DNA of 64,000 nt from Cotesia glomerata (lineage: Eukaryota > Arthropoda > Insecta > Hymenoptera > Braconidae), in contig NC_058160.1 in NCBI RefSeq assembly GCF_020080835.1, forward strand, positions 22,431,152 through 22,495,151, given 5' to 3'. Of this stretch, positions 12,901 through 23,067 are shown piece by piece; position 1 is the first letter of the stretch; every line of letters starts with the position of its first letter. The translations under genes were made by a program, and so were the position numbers. The notes below the pieces were generated by a model. That model saw only the letters and a program-made list of their open reading frames with translations. It did not search any database and was not told the origin of the DNA.

Positions 12901-15900
12901 TGTATTAAAAAGTACTGTCAAGTATATTTTCTCTTAATCAATACTGACTAAAAAAAATTAAATTAAATAACAATAATTTCCCCCTTTTATTTTATTATTT
13001 ATTATTTCAAATCGCTATCATACTTGTAATTAGTTAATTAAATAAATAAAATTCCCAAGAAATAAGTATCAATCAACTGTAATAATTAATAATCATAATT
13101 AGTATTTATCTCCATTAAAGACATTAATGTTATAGATCAAAGTTAATTTTTATTATTATTGATATTTATTTAATAAATGACCGTCGATATCACTGTAATT
13201 ACATTTAATCTTAATTGAAAACTGAATAAAATTAATTTAAAAAAGAGATAAAAATTATTTATATAATTAAAAATATTAATTGATTTAAAGTAAATAATTG
13301 TAATTAATAATGTAAAATGCTGAAAATGCGGGAAAGCGGAGGATCAGGTTTTGGTCTGGATATCTCAATTAAAACGCGGAAATATTATTAAAATGAACAC
13401 TATAAATTTATTTACACAAATTACACTTAATATCTATTTAATAGGGATTGAGAAAGATGACCTTGATGCCACCTGCCAAGAAAAATGTAAAACAAAGTGG
13501 TGGCAACTAGTATACAAAACAATAACATATTTGTTAAATTGTCTTCTTCAAAAGTAAGGTAAAAGCCCCAATAGATGATCATGTACCAGTATATGATCAC
13601 TCCATGTATTTGTATACCTATATTTGTGAATATACTGGTACGTGATCTTCTATTGGGGCTTTTACCTTATCATCAAGTTTATCTATTCCACTGAAAATTA
13701 AAAAAAAAAATTCAATTCTAGACTTCGAAACTTTTTACGATACTGAATCAAAAGACATCTTACAACTTTTCAGATTTTTATAACAATTAAATTATTATTA
13801 AAAAATTTTGTAAAAGAATTCCACATCTGGAAATTTAAAAAACTTATTTGTACAAATTTTCAAAAGTATTTTTTTTATGATAATTGATTTGTTATAAAAA
13901 TTTAAAAAATTATCAAATGTCAGATGATCTCAGTATCATTTTTTTAATGAAAATTAAATTAGCCTACATCTGAAAATTTTTATAATTTTCTTTATTAAAA
14001 AAATCAAAATAAAAAATTTCACATGTCGAAGATTTAAAAAATTATACGTGCAATTTTTTAAAAGTATTTTTTTACTTGCAATTTAATTGTTGAAAAAAAT
14101 GCAAAAATTGTTGAACGTCGGCTAATTTTAGTATGATATCTTTTTACCAAGTTTATATTTAATTATAACTTTCGTCAATTAACGAATATTAAAAATAATT
14201 TTAAAAAAACTTCATCAACTAACATCAATTTTTATACTGTAAATATCGGAAACTTTGGTTTGAGTGACAACTGAGCAGGTTATGGTTGAATGTTTATTTG
14301 AATCTTCTGTTTCTACACCATTCAAAACGTGTCCTGACTTGAATAATTTTTTTCCTTTTATGTCATTTTGACCCCTAATATGGGTATTTTTGACGGACAA
14401 GAACCCGAATTTAATCATTTTTTTCATTATTTATTTCAATTAATACTATTTATTACACTGTTTATATCACTATGCTTTACATTTTTAACACCAGGGCGCT
14501 CTACTTTCAGCAGTAGTGCTGCCTCTACAGTTCTTTCTCAATCCCTATATGTTAGTGGATTGTTTAAATAAAAGGGGATAAATAAAGCACTGCGTGATTA
14601 ATAAAACGAAGCCGGTTGACACGTGGTTGAGCACACTGCCGACACTGGAAAAGCGGAGAATTATTTTTACAAATAACACAATTTATCTGTAACAAACTAA
14701 AGCGGGTTAATAACAATTAATTTAAGCAAATTAACTTATTAAATAAGCGAAATGCGGTTTGTTAGCAAAAAGCGAAAGTAAAGTAACACTAATGGCGAGT
14801 TGTTGCAACGAAAGCGTGGAAGCGAAAGATAATAATAATAATAATGCGTCTTTTTCCTCGTCGACTTGGGGAAGAAGACTTATTGCGCATGTCTGCTGAG
14901 CAATCAGCTAATCACGCCATGACGTGATCAGTCAAGCTAAGCTTTGTACAGGCGGTTAGTTTAAGCGGGAACTAGCAGTTGACAGGTGCGGCTCGTGAAA
15001 TTGGGAGTCCCCCAGGGGCGACTTTATCGCGGCTGGGCCTGTTCACTGAACAAATAATGATTTCAGAAACTAAAATATCCAAAGTCGGTATTTTTCATCG
15101 TCAGCAATGAATTCTGCGAAAGATTTTCTTACTATGGAATGCGAAGTACGTTCTCTAAACGCAAACAAAGTATCTTCTTGATTAATATACAATATTAATA
15201 TTAATAAATTTTATTTTTAACAGCAATTCTATCATTGTACTTGACATCAAAATTAAGTTATAGCGATGATACGGCAACGGTTATTTACCATACCTTCACG
15301 ATGTTTGTATACTTCTTTCCATTGATCGGAGCGATACTCGCAGATTCATGGCTCGGCAAGTTCAGGACCATTCTTTATCTGAGTATTATTTATGCAATCG
15401 GACAACTTTTACTAGCGGCAAGTGCAGCTCCGACGTTTGGTCTGCCTATCAGGTAATAAGGATTGTGTTTTGCTTGAAGGACATGTGCCAGATTCAGAGA
15501 TTTCACTTACCTAATTGCAATTCATTATATAACTTAAATTTTCTTTTTTTTTCAATTATAAATAATGTAATTGGAGATTATGTGATGAGTATTTTGAAAT
15601 TATTATAAAATAATTAAAATTTTTAAATATCAATAAATTATATCACTCCACTTGATTAAATTATATGAGTGATGTCAATGTCAATGAAAACATATTTAAC
15701 AAAACAGACGTCATTTAATTGTGATTAGTTGTACGCTATTTAAAGTTTAAAGTTATTTTTTCAATACCTGGGAAAAAATGATCAGATATGAAAAATGACC
15801 GGGTCTGATCAGACCTGGCCAGGCATGTTCATGTCTGATTAGACCTGTTCATGTCTGACTCGATCAGGTCCATAAAAAAAAAAAAAAATTGGTGCCGACG

Positions 15901-18900
15901 GGTATTCGAACCATATACGTTGCGCTCTTCAGACTGATACTTTACCTGTTGACCTAATAACTCATCTTATCTCTAATGTACCTTTTAAACTACTGTAAGT
16001 AATTTAAATTTTATACATGACTTATCCTTATAGTTAACGGAGTTCTATACTTAATTTATTAATTATTAATAATTAATTATACACAGTAAAAAATTTCGCG
16101 TCATAGCGTCAAAAAATTTCGTGATAAAAATTTTTATGTTAAATATTTAACACTTTTTTGTGTTAATTTAACAAAATAAATGTTAAATTTACACATGAAA
16201 ATGTTAAATATTTAACACAAAATTTTTTGACGCAATGACGCAAAATTTTTCACTTTGTATATTAGAGTGATTTATTTGGGACGGCTATGTATTTTTTTCG
16301 ATCCATTAACATATGGTTCTCTGTAAAGTAAAAAAAAAATTTCTTCAAGGTTTATTCCGCAATTATAATTTTATTGTTTTCTTTTAAAATTGAAGTTTTT
16401 TTTAATTAAAACGTATAGGAAATAAAAAATTATTTGTGTGTTCTACAATTTAGCAGCTTTTGACACTACTGCAATGGACCAAGGCGGTAGCTTAAAATAA
16501 TAACAGACACCTTGAAAGGACTTATCGCCTATCGATATCAACTGATATATTTTGGTATTTTCACGCTATCAAACTCAAACTTTTAATAAATAATCTTATT
16601 TTTCGCGTATTCAATAGAACATAGTAAAAAATTTTATGTCACTGCGTCAAAATTCATCGTTAAAAATCATCGTTTTGGCATGGAAAATTAAAAAGTTCAT
16701 GCTTATATATAAGCCGAAATTTTAGATGAAAGTTGTACATTTAAAATTTATAAGGGGATAGAAACTGATACGTCATACGGAACAAATTAATTTTAAAAAT
16801 AGAACTGCAGTTTATAGTTCGATAAAATTTTTCTTCCAGACTTAAAATATCATTTAAGAGGGCAAATCATGCATGAACAGTTCTTGTCAGCTGATATATG
16901 GAGTTTTAATCCTTATCTATTTTAGGCTAGATCAGACATGATTAGACATGGACAGGTCTGATCAGGTCTGAGCGTATTTAACGCTTTAGACATGAACAGG
17001 CATGGATAGGTCTGATCAGGTCTGAGCATATTTAATACTTCAGACATGAACAGGCTTGATCAGGTCTGAGCGTATTTAATGCTTCAGACATGAACAAGCA
17101 TGAACAGACATGAGCAGGCATGAACAGGCTTGATCAGGTCTGAGCGTATTTAACACTCCAGACATGAACAGGCATGGACAGGTCTGATCAGGTCTGAGCA
17201 TATTTAACGGTTCAGACATGAACAGGCACGGACAGGTCTGACCAGGCCTAATTTCAGGCCTGATCATACATGAATAGGCCTGATCAGGTCGGATTTCAGG
17301 CCTGATCAGATATGAACAGGTCTGATCAGTCCTGATCATTTTTCGCGGGTACTCTGTTATGCGTTAATTGCGTCGCACTTATGAAATAAATTATTTGCAG
17401 AGAGTTTTCAATACTTGGATTACTTCTGATCGCTTTGGGATCTGGTGGAATAAAACCATGCGTTGCAGCTTTTGGAGGCGATCAATTTGTTCTTCCACAG
17501 CAGGAAAAATATTTAGCGATGTTCTTTTCGGTATTTTACTTTGCTATTAATTTAGGTTCGTTGATCTCCACGTTTCTTACTCCAGAGTTACGTCATGGTG
17601 TTAAATGTTTTGGAGAACAGACTTGTTATTCTGTTGCATTTCTTGTTCCCGCTATTTTGATGACAACGTCAATTGGTATTTTTTTTTGAAAATTCATTCA
17701 TTTAAATATTTTGTTACTTAACATAATCACTAATTGGTTGATTTATTTTTTAGTTATTTTCTTGTTTGGTAAGTCGATGTACAAGATGAAAAAACCGGAG
17801 GGAAATGTTTTTTTAAATGTCACCAAATGCATATCGGTAGGTTGAAACATTTTAAAATTACATTGAAAAAAAAAAATTACTTTTGAGAAAAAAAGCATTC
17901 TTGTTACAAGAATTTAAATTGTTGGAAATTTTCATCAATTTTTTTTTAGCTGAAGAAATAACATTTTTTTTCATAGTATATTTTTTTATATAATCAAGTT
18001 TTTTTATACACTGAAAAAAAATTACCTTGAATCCAGAGAAAAATTTTTCAGCCAAAAAAATAATTTTGAAGAGTTTTAATTGTCTTGAATCAAGTCAATT
18101 TTACTTAAACCAAGAAAAATTAATTAGATTAAGAATTTTCCTACTCAAATCAAGAAGATGAAGCTCTTCAGAATTATTTACTTAATTGGAGTAATTTTTT
18201 TTGTGTCCATAAAAAAAACAATTTGAAAGAAAATCAAGTATTTTATTTAAGACTTCAAGTTTTTGAAGACATAAAATTATTTTTCTTATCGTAATGTAAT
18301 TTATCACATTAGTAAAATCGATTAAATATATCAAAATGAAAATAATTAAAGCTTTAATGAGATACTTGTTGATTTTATTTCAAATTTTCTTTTTCTGTAT
18401 GGAAAAAAACTTTATTTTTCAAAAAAAAATATAAGAAGAAAAATTTGATTTCTTCAGCTGATAAAGGAAAATGTTTGAAATTTTCAACAATTAAAATTTT
18501 TGTAACAAGAGTGCTTTTTTTTTTCGTAAAAATAATTTTTTCTCTCGGTGTAATATAATTAATTTTTAAGCTGAATAGTTATTTAAATATTTATCGATTT
18601 CTAGCATGCAATTTATAAAAAAACAACAAGAAAAATTTCCCGTGATCATTGGCTGGATCATGCCGATGATAAATACGATTCAAAATTAATATCTGACATA
18701 AAGTCAACATTCCGAGTTCTCACACTATTCATTCCATTGCCGTTCTTTTGGGCACTTTTCGATCAACAAGGGTCGCGTTGGACATTCCAAGCAACAAGGA
18801 TGGACGGTCAGATAGGAAGTTTTGTCCTAAAAGCTGACCAAATGCAAGTTGTCAATCCACTTTTTATCGTTCTATTTATCCCTATTTTCGAGACTTGCAT

Positions 18901-20997
18901 TTATCCAATGCTGGCTAAAATAAACATTATAAATACGCCGCTTAAAAAAATGGCAACTGGCGGGTTTCTTGCCGGTCTTGCGTTCATTGTTTCCGGGCTT
19001 GTAGAACTACAGCTCGAGGTATGTATTATTTATATTTAATATCTGTAATATAAAATCTGTAAAATTTATTAATTAAATAAGAAATTTTTATTACAGAAAA
19101 CATATCCAGTATTGCCGTCCGATGGGTTGGCGCAATTAAGACTATTCAACCCAAACAATTGTGATGTAGGTATTAAATTAAATAATAACCAGTCATTTGA
19201 TATATCTCCTTTTGCAATGTGGCAAAATACAAACATAAATGCAGTCGGTGATAAATCTATCAAGTATGAGATCAATTTTTCAAAATGTGGTATTACCGAA
19301 ATTAATTATGGTAGGTTCATTTCATTTCACTCAAATATTTTAGTTTCAACACGCAAAAAAAAATCTAAAAATTACATTGTAAATAGTAATAAGTGTTTTA
19401 AATTTACACTGAGAAAAAAAATTCCTTTTGAAAAAGAACAATTTTAGATAGATAACTTGAGAATTTTTATCCAAATTTGTTTTTACCCAAATCTAGAAAA
19501 CTTTTTTTCAACAAGAAAGTTCCTGTGAAAACAATTTTGATTTCTTCAACTAAGAAATAAAATTATTGAAAATTTCCAACAAATTAATTTCTTGTCACAA
19601 AAATGTTTATTTTTTTCAAAATAAATTATTTCTCTCAGTGTAAAACTAAAAAAATTGCAGTTCGAAATAAAATTTTTATAATTCAAACTTTGAACGTTAA
19701 TTATCACAGTTTTCAAGGTCATAAATAAATTTTATGACATTAAAGTTATTAGCAGTCATTTGACGATTTAAAAATTTTTTTTAATAAACACATTTGTTTA
19801 AAAAAATTATTAAAAAAAATTGCATTTAAAATTTTTTTAAATTTCTATATGTCAATTTTTTTTTTCAATAATTAATTTTTACAAAAATTTTTAAAATGAT
19901 TAAATGTCTGCTAAATTAATTTTCATTTCAATTTTACGATGTAATTCTTACCAAATCTGTAAAAATTACAATCTTAAACTGTAATTTTTTCAGTTTTTTA
20001 TATGAAGCACTGCGTTACATTGAATGATGTAATTTTTCTTTTTTTCGTGAAATTATAAATATCTTACTTTTGATAACAGGGTTATTTAATGTGACTGAAA
20101 AAAAAGCGACGTCTTTCGTTCTAATTCCTGAATCTAGTCCGTACAAGTTCGAAGACCATGTAAATAAAACTGATGTAGGAAATCCAGCAATAAGAGTACT
20201 TACTCACAATACTCTAGATACTCCGGCTCTTGTAGAAGTACTTGATAGCAAAGATAACAAAAAATACGAATCAAAAGTAGCTAAAGGAGTAGAACACTCG
20301 CTGTTCGTCGAACTAGATCCTGGAACCTACAAAGTTAAAGTAAACGGTGTTAAAAAAGAAATAAACTTAAAAATGGGAGGTGTTTACACTGTCCAAACTT
20401 ACGCGTCTAAAGATTTAAACCAAGCGGGTATGGTAACAGTTACCACGCCAAATTCCATGCATATACTCTGGCTGATTCCTCAGTACATAATCATAACGAT
20501 GGGCGAAGTAATGTTCTCAGTGACGGGTCTTGAATTTGCATTTACTCAGGCTCCAATCAGCATGAAGTCGCTCCTGCAAGCCGGCTGGCTCTTCACTGTT
20601 GCATTTGGTAATCTCATTGTAGTGATAATCGCCGAAGCTAAGATCTTTGATAGGCAGGTGAGCTTACTCAGGGAATTACAAAAGATAATAATTTAATTCC
20701 GTCTTTGGCCTAGTATTTATTTTTATTATTTATACTTTGTACTTACTCGGTATTTATTTTAATTAATCTTCTGATTGATGGTTATTTTATCAGGCCAACG
20801 AGTTCTTCCTTTTTGCTGGACTTATGCTTGTCGACATGGTCATTTTTGGAGTCATGGCCAAGTTTTATAGATATGTTATCGTTAATGATGAAGATGATGA
20901 TAGCGATCATTATGATGACGTTGCAGACGCGAGAAACGGCACAAGACTTAAAGACTACGGGGAAAGCAATCCTTCCTTCACCAAAAATGATGAATAA
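9971..20997 (+). CDS. SLC15A1: SLC15 proton-coupled oligopeptide transporter (PEPT family)
   Basis: A plasma-membrane symporter moving di- and tripeptides with protons. Exons for one isoform: 9971-9995, 10065-10096, 15067-15145, 15224-15452, 17401-17675, 17754-17836, 18605-19018, 19097-19310, 20080-20657 and 20794-20997 (TAA 20995-20997). All are GT-AG with compatible phases. The product is about 710 residues, the usual PEPT length. Family signatures: the proton-coupling ExxER motif in NEFCERFSYYGMR; ADSWLGKFRTI; GSGGIKPCVAAFGGDQF; FFSVFYFAINLGSL; FWALFDQQGSRW; and MGEVMFSVTGLEF. A large extracellular loop lies between LVELQLE (about residue 430) and TTPNSMHILW. The C-terminal tail is acidic. 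Two further first exons (11215-11265, 12271-12300) also join in phase to 15067. The poly(A) signal is AATAAA at 21117-21122. The PEPT1/PEPT2 split does not map one-to-one on insects, so the symbol is approximate. Confidence 0.93.
10612..10812. repeat. Hairpin MITE in SLC15 intron
   Basis: Inverted ends TACAGAAAAAAAAATTAATTT and a matching AAGTTAATTTTTATCTTCAGTG, with further inner pairing (GAATCAAAAAAATCATTTTGTAG against CTAAATGATTTTCTTGGTTC). It is related to the CACTG family listed below. Confidence 0.5.
11215..11265 (+). CDS. SLC15 alternative first coding exon B
   Basis: The ATG at 11215 opens 17 codons (METNLLLDESNEKLLYQ) that run without a stop into a GT donor (CAG/GTATGA at 11266). 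The exon ends in phase 0, exactly what the common exon at 15067 needs (AAA CTA AAA TAT). It would replace the 19 residues made by 9971-9995 plus 10065-10096 and give a product of about 708 residues. It is supported only by start codon, donor and phase. Confidence 0.6.
12271..12300 (+). CDS. SLC15 alternative first coding exon C
   Basis: The ATG at 12271 opens 10 codons (MNSNEEKQTK) followed directly by a GTAATT donor at 12301, phase 0, compatible with the common exon at 15067. Predicted product about 701 residues. The exon is short, so chance is harder to exclude than for exon B, but its charged, acidic-basic make-up is like that of the other two N-termini. Confidence 0.5.
13559..13666. repeat. 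Short hairpin MITE (GGTAAAAGCCCC ends)
   Basis: Inverted arms GGTAAAAGCCCCAATAGA and its reverse complement end at 13666, with inner pairing GATCATGTACCAGTATA against TATACTGGTACGTGATC. Ends resemble those of the hairpin at 2451-2639. Confidence 0.75.
13930..14145. repeat. Hairpin repeat, ATTAGC(C/A)NACATNTGA family, copy 1
   Basis: The left arm AAAATTAAATTAGCCTACATCTG pairs loosely with the right arm GAACGTCGGCTAATTTTAGTATGA. Similar arms occur at 19735-19925 and 27001-27198. Confidence 0.45.
15067..15145 (+). CDS. SLC15 common exon with the ExxER motif
   Basis: This 79-base exon is the first one shared by all three predicted N-termini. It reads KLKYPKSVFFIVSN and then EFCERFSYYGMR, the start of transmembrane segment 1 with the proton-coupling ExxER motif. 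A different frame in the same DNA opens with ATG at 15107 and could mislead gene finders; the family match fixes the frame used here. The acceptor is TTTCAG at 15061-15066. Confidence 0.88.
15780..15872. repeat. Degenerate GTCTGATCAG / CATGTCTGA repeat, left outlier
   Basis: Short block of GGTCTGATCAGACCTGG and ATGTTCATGTCTGATTAGACCTG words, the same vocabulary as the larger array at 16924-17341 in the same intron. Confidence 0.6.
15886..15956 (-). ncRNA. tRNA-like pseudogene or SINE head
   Basis: On the minus strand there is a polymerase III B-box-like GGTTCGAATACC (15911-15900) about 35 bases after an A-box-like AGGTCAACAGGTAAAG, and the unit ends CGTCGGCACCA followed by a poly(T) run. I cannot fold a clean acceptor and anticodon stem, so it is a tRNA-derived fragment and not a working tRNA gene. 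Confidence 0.35.
16079..16260. repeat. Hairpin MITE (TA-CACAGTAAAAAATTT ends)
   Basis: Inverted arms ACACAGTAAAAAATTTCGCG and the reverse complement near CGCAAAATTTTTCACTTTGT, with inner GCGTCAAAAAATTTCGTG pairing. A half copy of the same end occurs at about 16621-16670. Confidence 0.65.
16924..17341. repeat. Minisatellite array (TCTGATCAGGTCTGAGC units)
   Basis: Direct tandem units of roughly 45 to 75 bp built from CAGACATGAACAGGCATG, GACAGGTCTGATCAGG and TCTGAGCGTATTTAACGC. Sub-repeats of about 10 bp (GAACAGGCAT, TGATCAGG) are visible. The minus-strand frame at 17076-17339 is just the translation of this array. It sits in the SLC15 intron before exon 17401. Confidence 0.85.
17859..18552. 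repeat. TA-flanked hairpin element with a second hairpin inside
   Basis: The outer arms run from TA-CATTGAAAAAAAAAAATTAC (17859) to TTTTTTCTCTCGGTG-TA (18552) and share GCATTCTTGTTACAAGAATTT, GTTGGAAATTTTCA and other words in inverted order. A second element begins TA-CACTGAAAAAAAATTACC at 18007 and ends TAATTTTTTTTGTGTCC at about 18210. Both lie in the SLC15 intron 17837-18604. Confidence 0.65.
19405..19642. repeat. TA-flanked CACTG hairpin MITE
   Basis: Ends TA-CACTGAGAAAAAAAATTCC and ATTATTTCTCTCAGTG-TA; inner arms related to the element at 17859-18552. It lies in the SLC15 intron 19311-20079. Confidence 0.7.
19735..19925. repeat. Hairpin repeat, ATTAGC(C/A)NACATNTGA family, copy 2
   Basis: Left arm TTATTAGCAGTCATTTGACGA pairs with right arm TTAAATGTCTGCTAAATTAA. 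The same kind of arms occur at 13930-14145 and 27001-27198. Confidence 0.5.
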
Positions 20998-23067
20998 TAT
21001 TTTTTTTTTGCATTAGACTGTAAGAATGCTGTTAGTTGTATAATGAATGGTTAATTTTAAGGCTAAAAATTATTTTGTAAATATTTATCAAGACATTTTG
21101 ATATTTTTTGTTGTATAATAAAACGCTTTATTGAAATTATTTATGAAAACGTGGAAGAATGTTCATATTTTGTTTTGTATTATTATAAAAAAAATTATTA
21201 TAAATTTGTTTCTTTTAATCATTGTTGAAAATATTTTTTTTTATATTTAATCAAGTAAATATTTTTCATTACAAAAAAAAAAAAAAATAGAGAAAGTATT
21301 TTTATGTCGAAGCAGAATATATAAATAGTGAACATTTGAAATATTTTTGTTTTAAATTACAACTATCAATTGTAAAACCTACCGTTAATTGTCTTAAGAA
21401 CGGTCCGACAGACAATTTCGCTTCAATTTTATCGTTATTGTGGTCTACACATCAATATGTTCTTGGTACTGATCCTTTAAATTGATTGATTGATGTAATC
21501 TTATGATCAGGCTCTCCAAAATCTTCAAATTTATGTGGGTCAATTTAAGTTGTTTTTATGGGAATAATTTTTTTTATTAATTAACTAGCAGTTCGCCCCG
21601 GCTTCGCATACACTTTGGGAAGAGCAGGAGTGAGCTCGCGCTCTTCGGTCGTCGGCAGCCAAACGAGTCGGTTGACTCTAGGACGTCGTTGCCTATACGC
21701 ACAACACCTGAGACGCGTCGGCGATGGTTGAGCGGGTGGACAGGCGTCCATCCTTATTGGAGAACGGGAGACCGAGACCAGGTCCTGTTAGAATGGTCTG
21801 TGAGGCGTTCTCGGGTTTGCCAGGAGGCCAGGAAGTCGGTGCCGTACTACCTCGTGGATTGGTCAACTTCAACTTCAGGAATTCCGTACTTGCGTCCATT
21901 CACCGTCGAGTTGTTCATCCAGCAGTCAGCAGGCATATCGTCGAGTACATTTCTTTATAAGTGAGATTTATATTTACTTAATAAGTGAATTATAATTATA
22001 GAGTCAGTGAATTTTGATATTGAGTCTTGGGGATGTCAAGTCATTATTTTATAGTGAATATTTTCATTAATTAGATCAATTGTAAAGTGTACTCGTTGTT
22101 TGTGTCGGGTGAATAAACCAGTTGTTAATTATAACCTATCTCTTATCCCTGCAGTCCACCTCTCTCACTCTCAATACATTTCCTTGTGACCAGGAAAGTG
22201 ATTTTCCCACGCCCTGGTCGAGCTAGCTTGGTAGGGAACTCAGCACCAAGAGGCTGAGTTCTTAACATCTTTATTTACTCTTGGTGGTGCCGTTTTGGTG
22301 CCAAGTGTTAAGTGGAGTCGTCCCCAGGAGGTCACAGACCTGGGCGAGGGCCCCCCTTATAATTAGCTATTATCTGAAATTTTTTTTCACTCAGTAAAGT
22401 ATGGGATGATATCCAGTGTCATCTTGTCCTTTCCGTGTAGATTATAATAATCAATTTTTAATTATTTTAAATAGTAAAATTAGCTGAAAAAAAAAGATTT
22501 ACTTTATTTACACATCTTAAATTTTAAATTTCATTATTCCTTGCGTTTATATCGTATTTTTCTTATGACTCGATTTTTACGTCAAGTGTGAAATTTAATG
22601 ATAAAAAAAAAAAAAAAACATAGTGTTAGTATTTCAGTGACGATAAATGGTACTTTTATTTATACTGTAAAAAATTGTGTGATATGATTGGCCAAGTATT
22701 TAAAAAATTCTACGATTAAATTTAAATGTTATGCTAATAAATTAAATTATTAATAGCTTTTAATTCACAAATCATAAATAAATTTTTATTTCTTTATTTC
22801 AAAAGAAAGTCATACACAAATGACATATAATTTATGTAATAACTTTTATAGTTTATCTCAATAATATTTAATAATAAAAAGAAAACTATTTTTTTTTTAC
22901 GAGAAATACTGTTTAAAAGTATCATACTACTTCAAATAGTTTTATAAATGGTAAATTTGAGTAGGTTATATATATTTATCATTTATTATAATATATAGTA
23001 GTAATAAGAAAAATAAAATAAAAAGGACGTGAAGATGGAAGATCCACGAGCCGCTGATTTTTAGGAT
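20998..23067. other. Convergent spacer between SLC15 and the PB1-domain gene
   Basis: SLC15 ends at 20997 with a poly(A) signal AATAAA at 21117-21122. On the other strand, TTTATT at 22785-22790 and 22793-22798 can serve as poly(A) signals for the PB1-domain gene. Between them lies the GC-richer insertion at 21588-22370. No gene was seen. Confidence 0.5.
21588..22370 (+). mobile_element. GC-rich insertion, possible LTR and leader fragment
   Basis: A block clearly more GC-rich than its flanks starts after a CTAGCAGTTCGCCCCGGCTTCGC head (similar to the RTE-like head at 6292) and runs to CGAGGGCCCCCCTT. It contains AATAAA near 22114 followed by CCAGTTGTTAATTATAACC, as in the R region of an LTR, and GGTGGTGCCGTTTTGGTGCC. 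Overlapping frames at 21689-21964 exist on both strands and match nothing I know. The LTR reading is tentative. Confidence 0.3.

Larger units (their letters stand above)
13444..14545. mobile_element. DNA element with GGGATTGAGAAAGA ends inserted in the LTR-like repeat
   Basis: The 14-base ends GGGATTGAGAAAGA and TCTTTCTCAATCCC are perfect inverted repeats, flanked by TA on both sides. The insertion boundaries are confirmed by the uninterrupted copy near 61020. No transposase frame was seen; two hairpin elements lie inside it (13559-13666 and about 13930-14145). The superfamily is unknown. Confidence 0.65.
13321..15052 (-). mobile_element. LTR-like repeat copy 1 (probable solo LTR), interrupted by a later insertion
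   Basis: Read on the minus strand it begins TGTTCAGTGAACA (15052-15040) and ends CCGCATTTTCA (13321). It matches the block at 60504-61135 along its whole length in the opposite orientation. Removing the insertion at 13444-14545 leaves about 630 bp, against 632 bp for the other copy. TG...CA ends and a constant length fit a solo LTR. I see no clear target duplication and no internal coding part, so the LTR assignment is inference. The 15052 end lies 14 bases before the SLC15 common exon at 15067. Confidence 0.6.

Noticed and set aside
15107..15145. ATG at 15107 as a further alternative first exon of SLC15
   Set aside because: The same DNA in another frame encodes the conserved NEFCERFSYYGMR motif, so the ATG is an out-of-frame coincidence.
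15886..15956. Functional tRNA gene
   Set aside because: A B-box-like word is present, but acceptor and anticodon stems do not pair and the unit ends in a poly(T)/poly(A) context like a SINE.
17076..17339. 87-codon minus-strand frame with repeated RPDQ/CSCL motifs
   Set aside because: It only translates the minisatellite array in an SLC15 intron; the repetition is at the DNA level.
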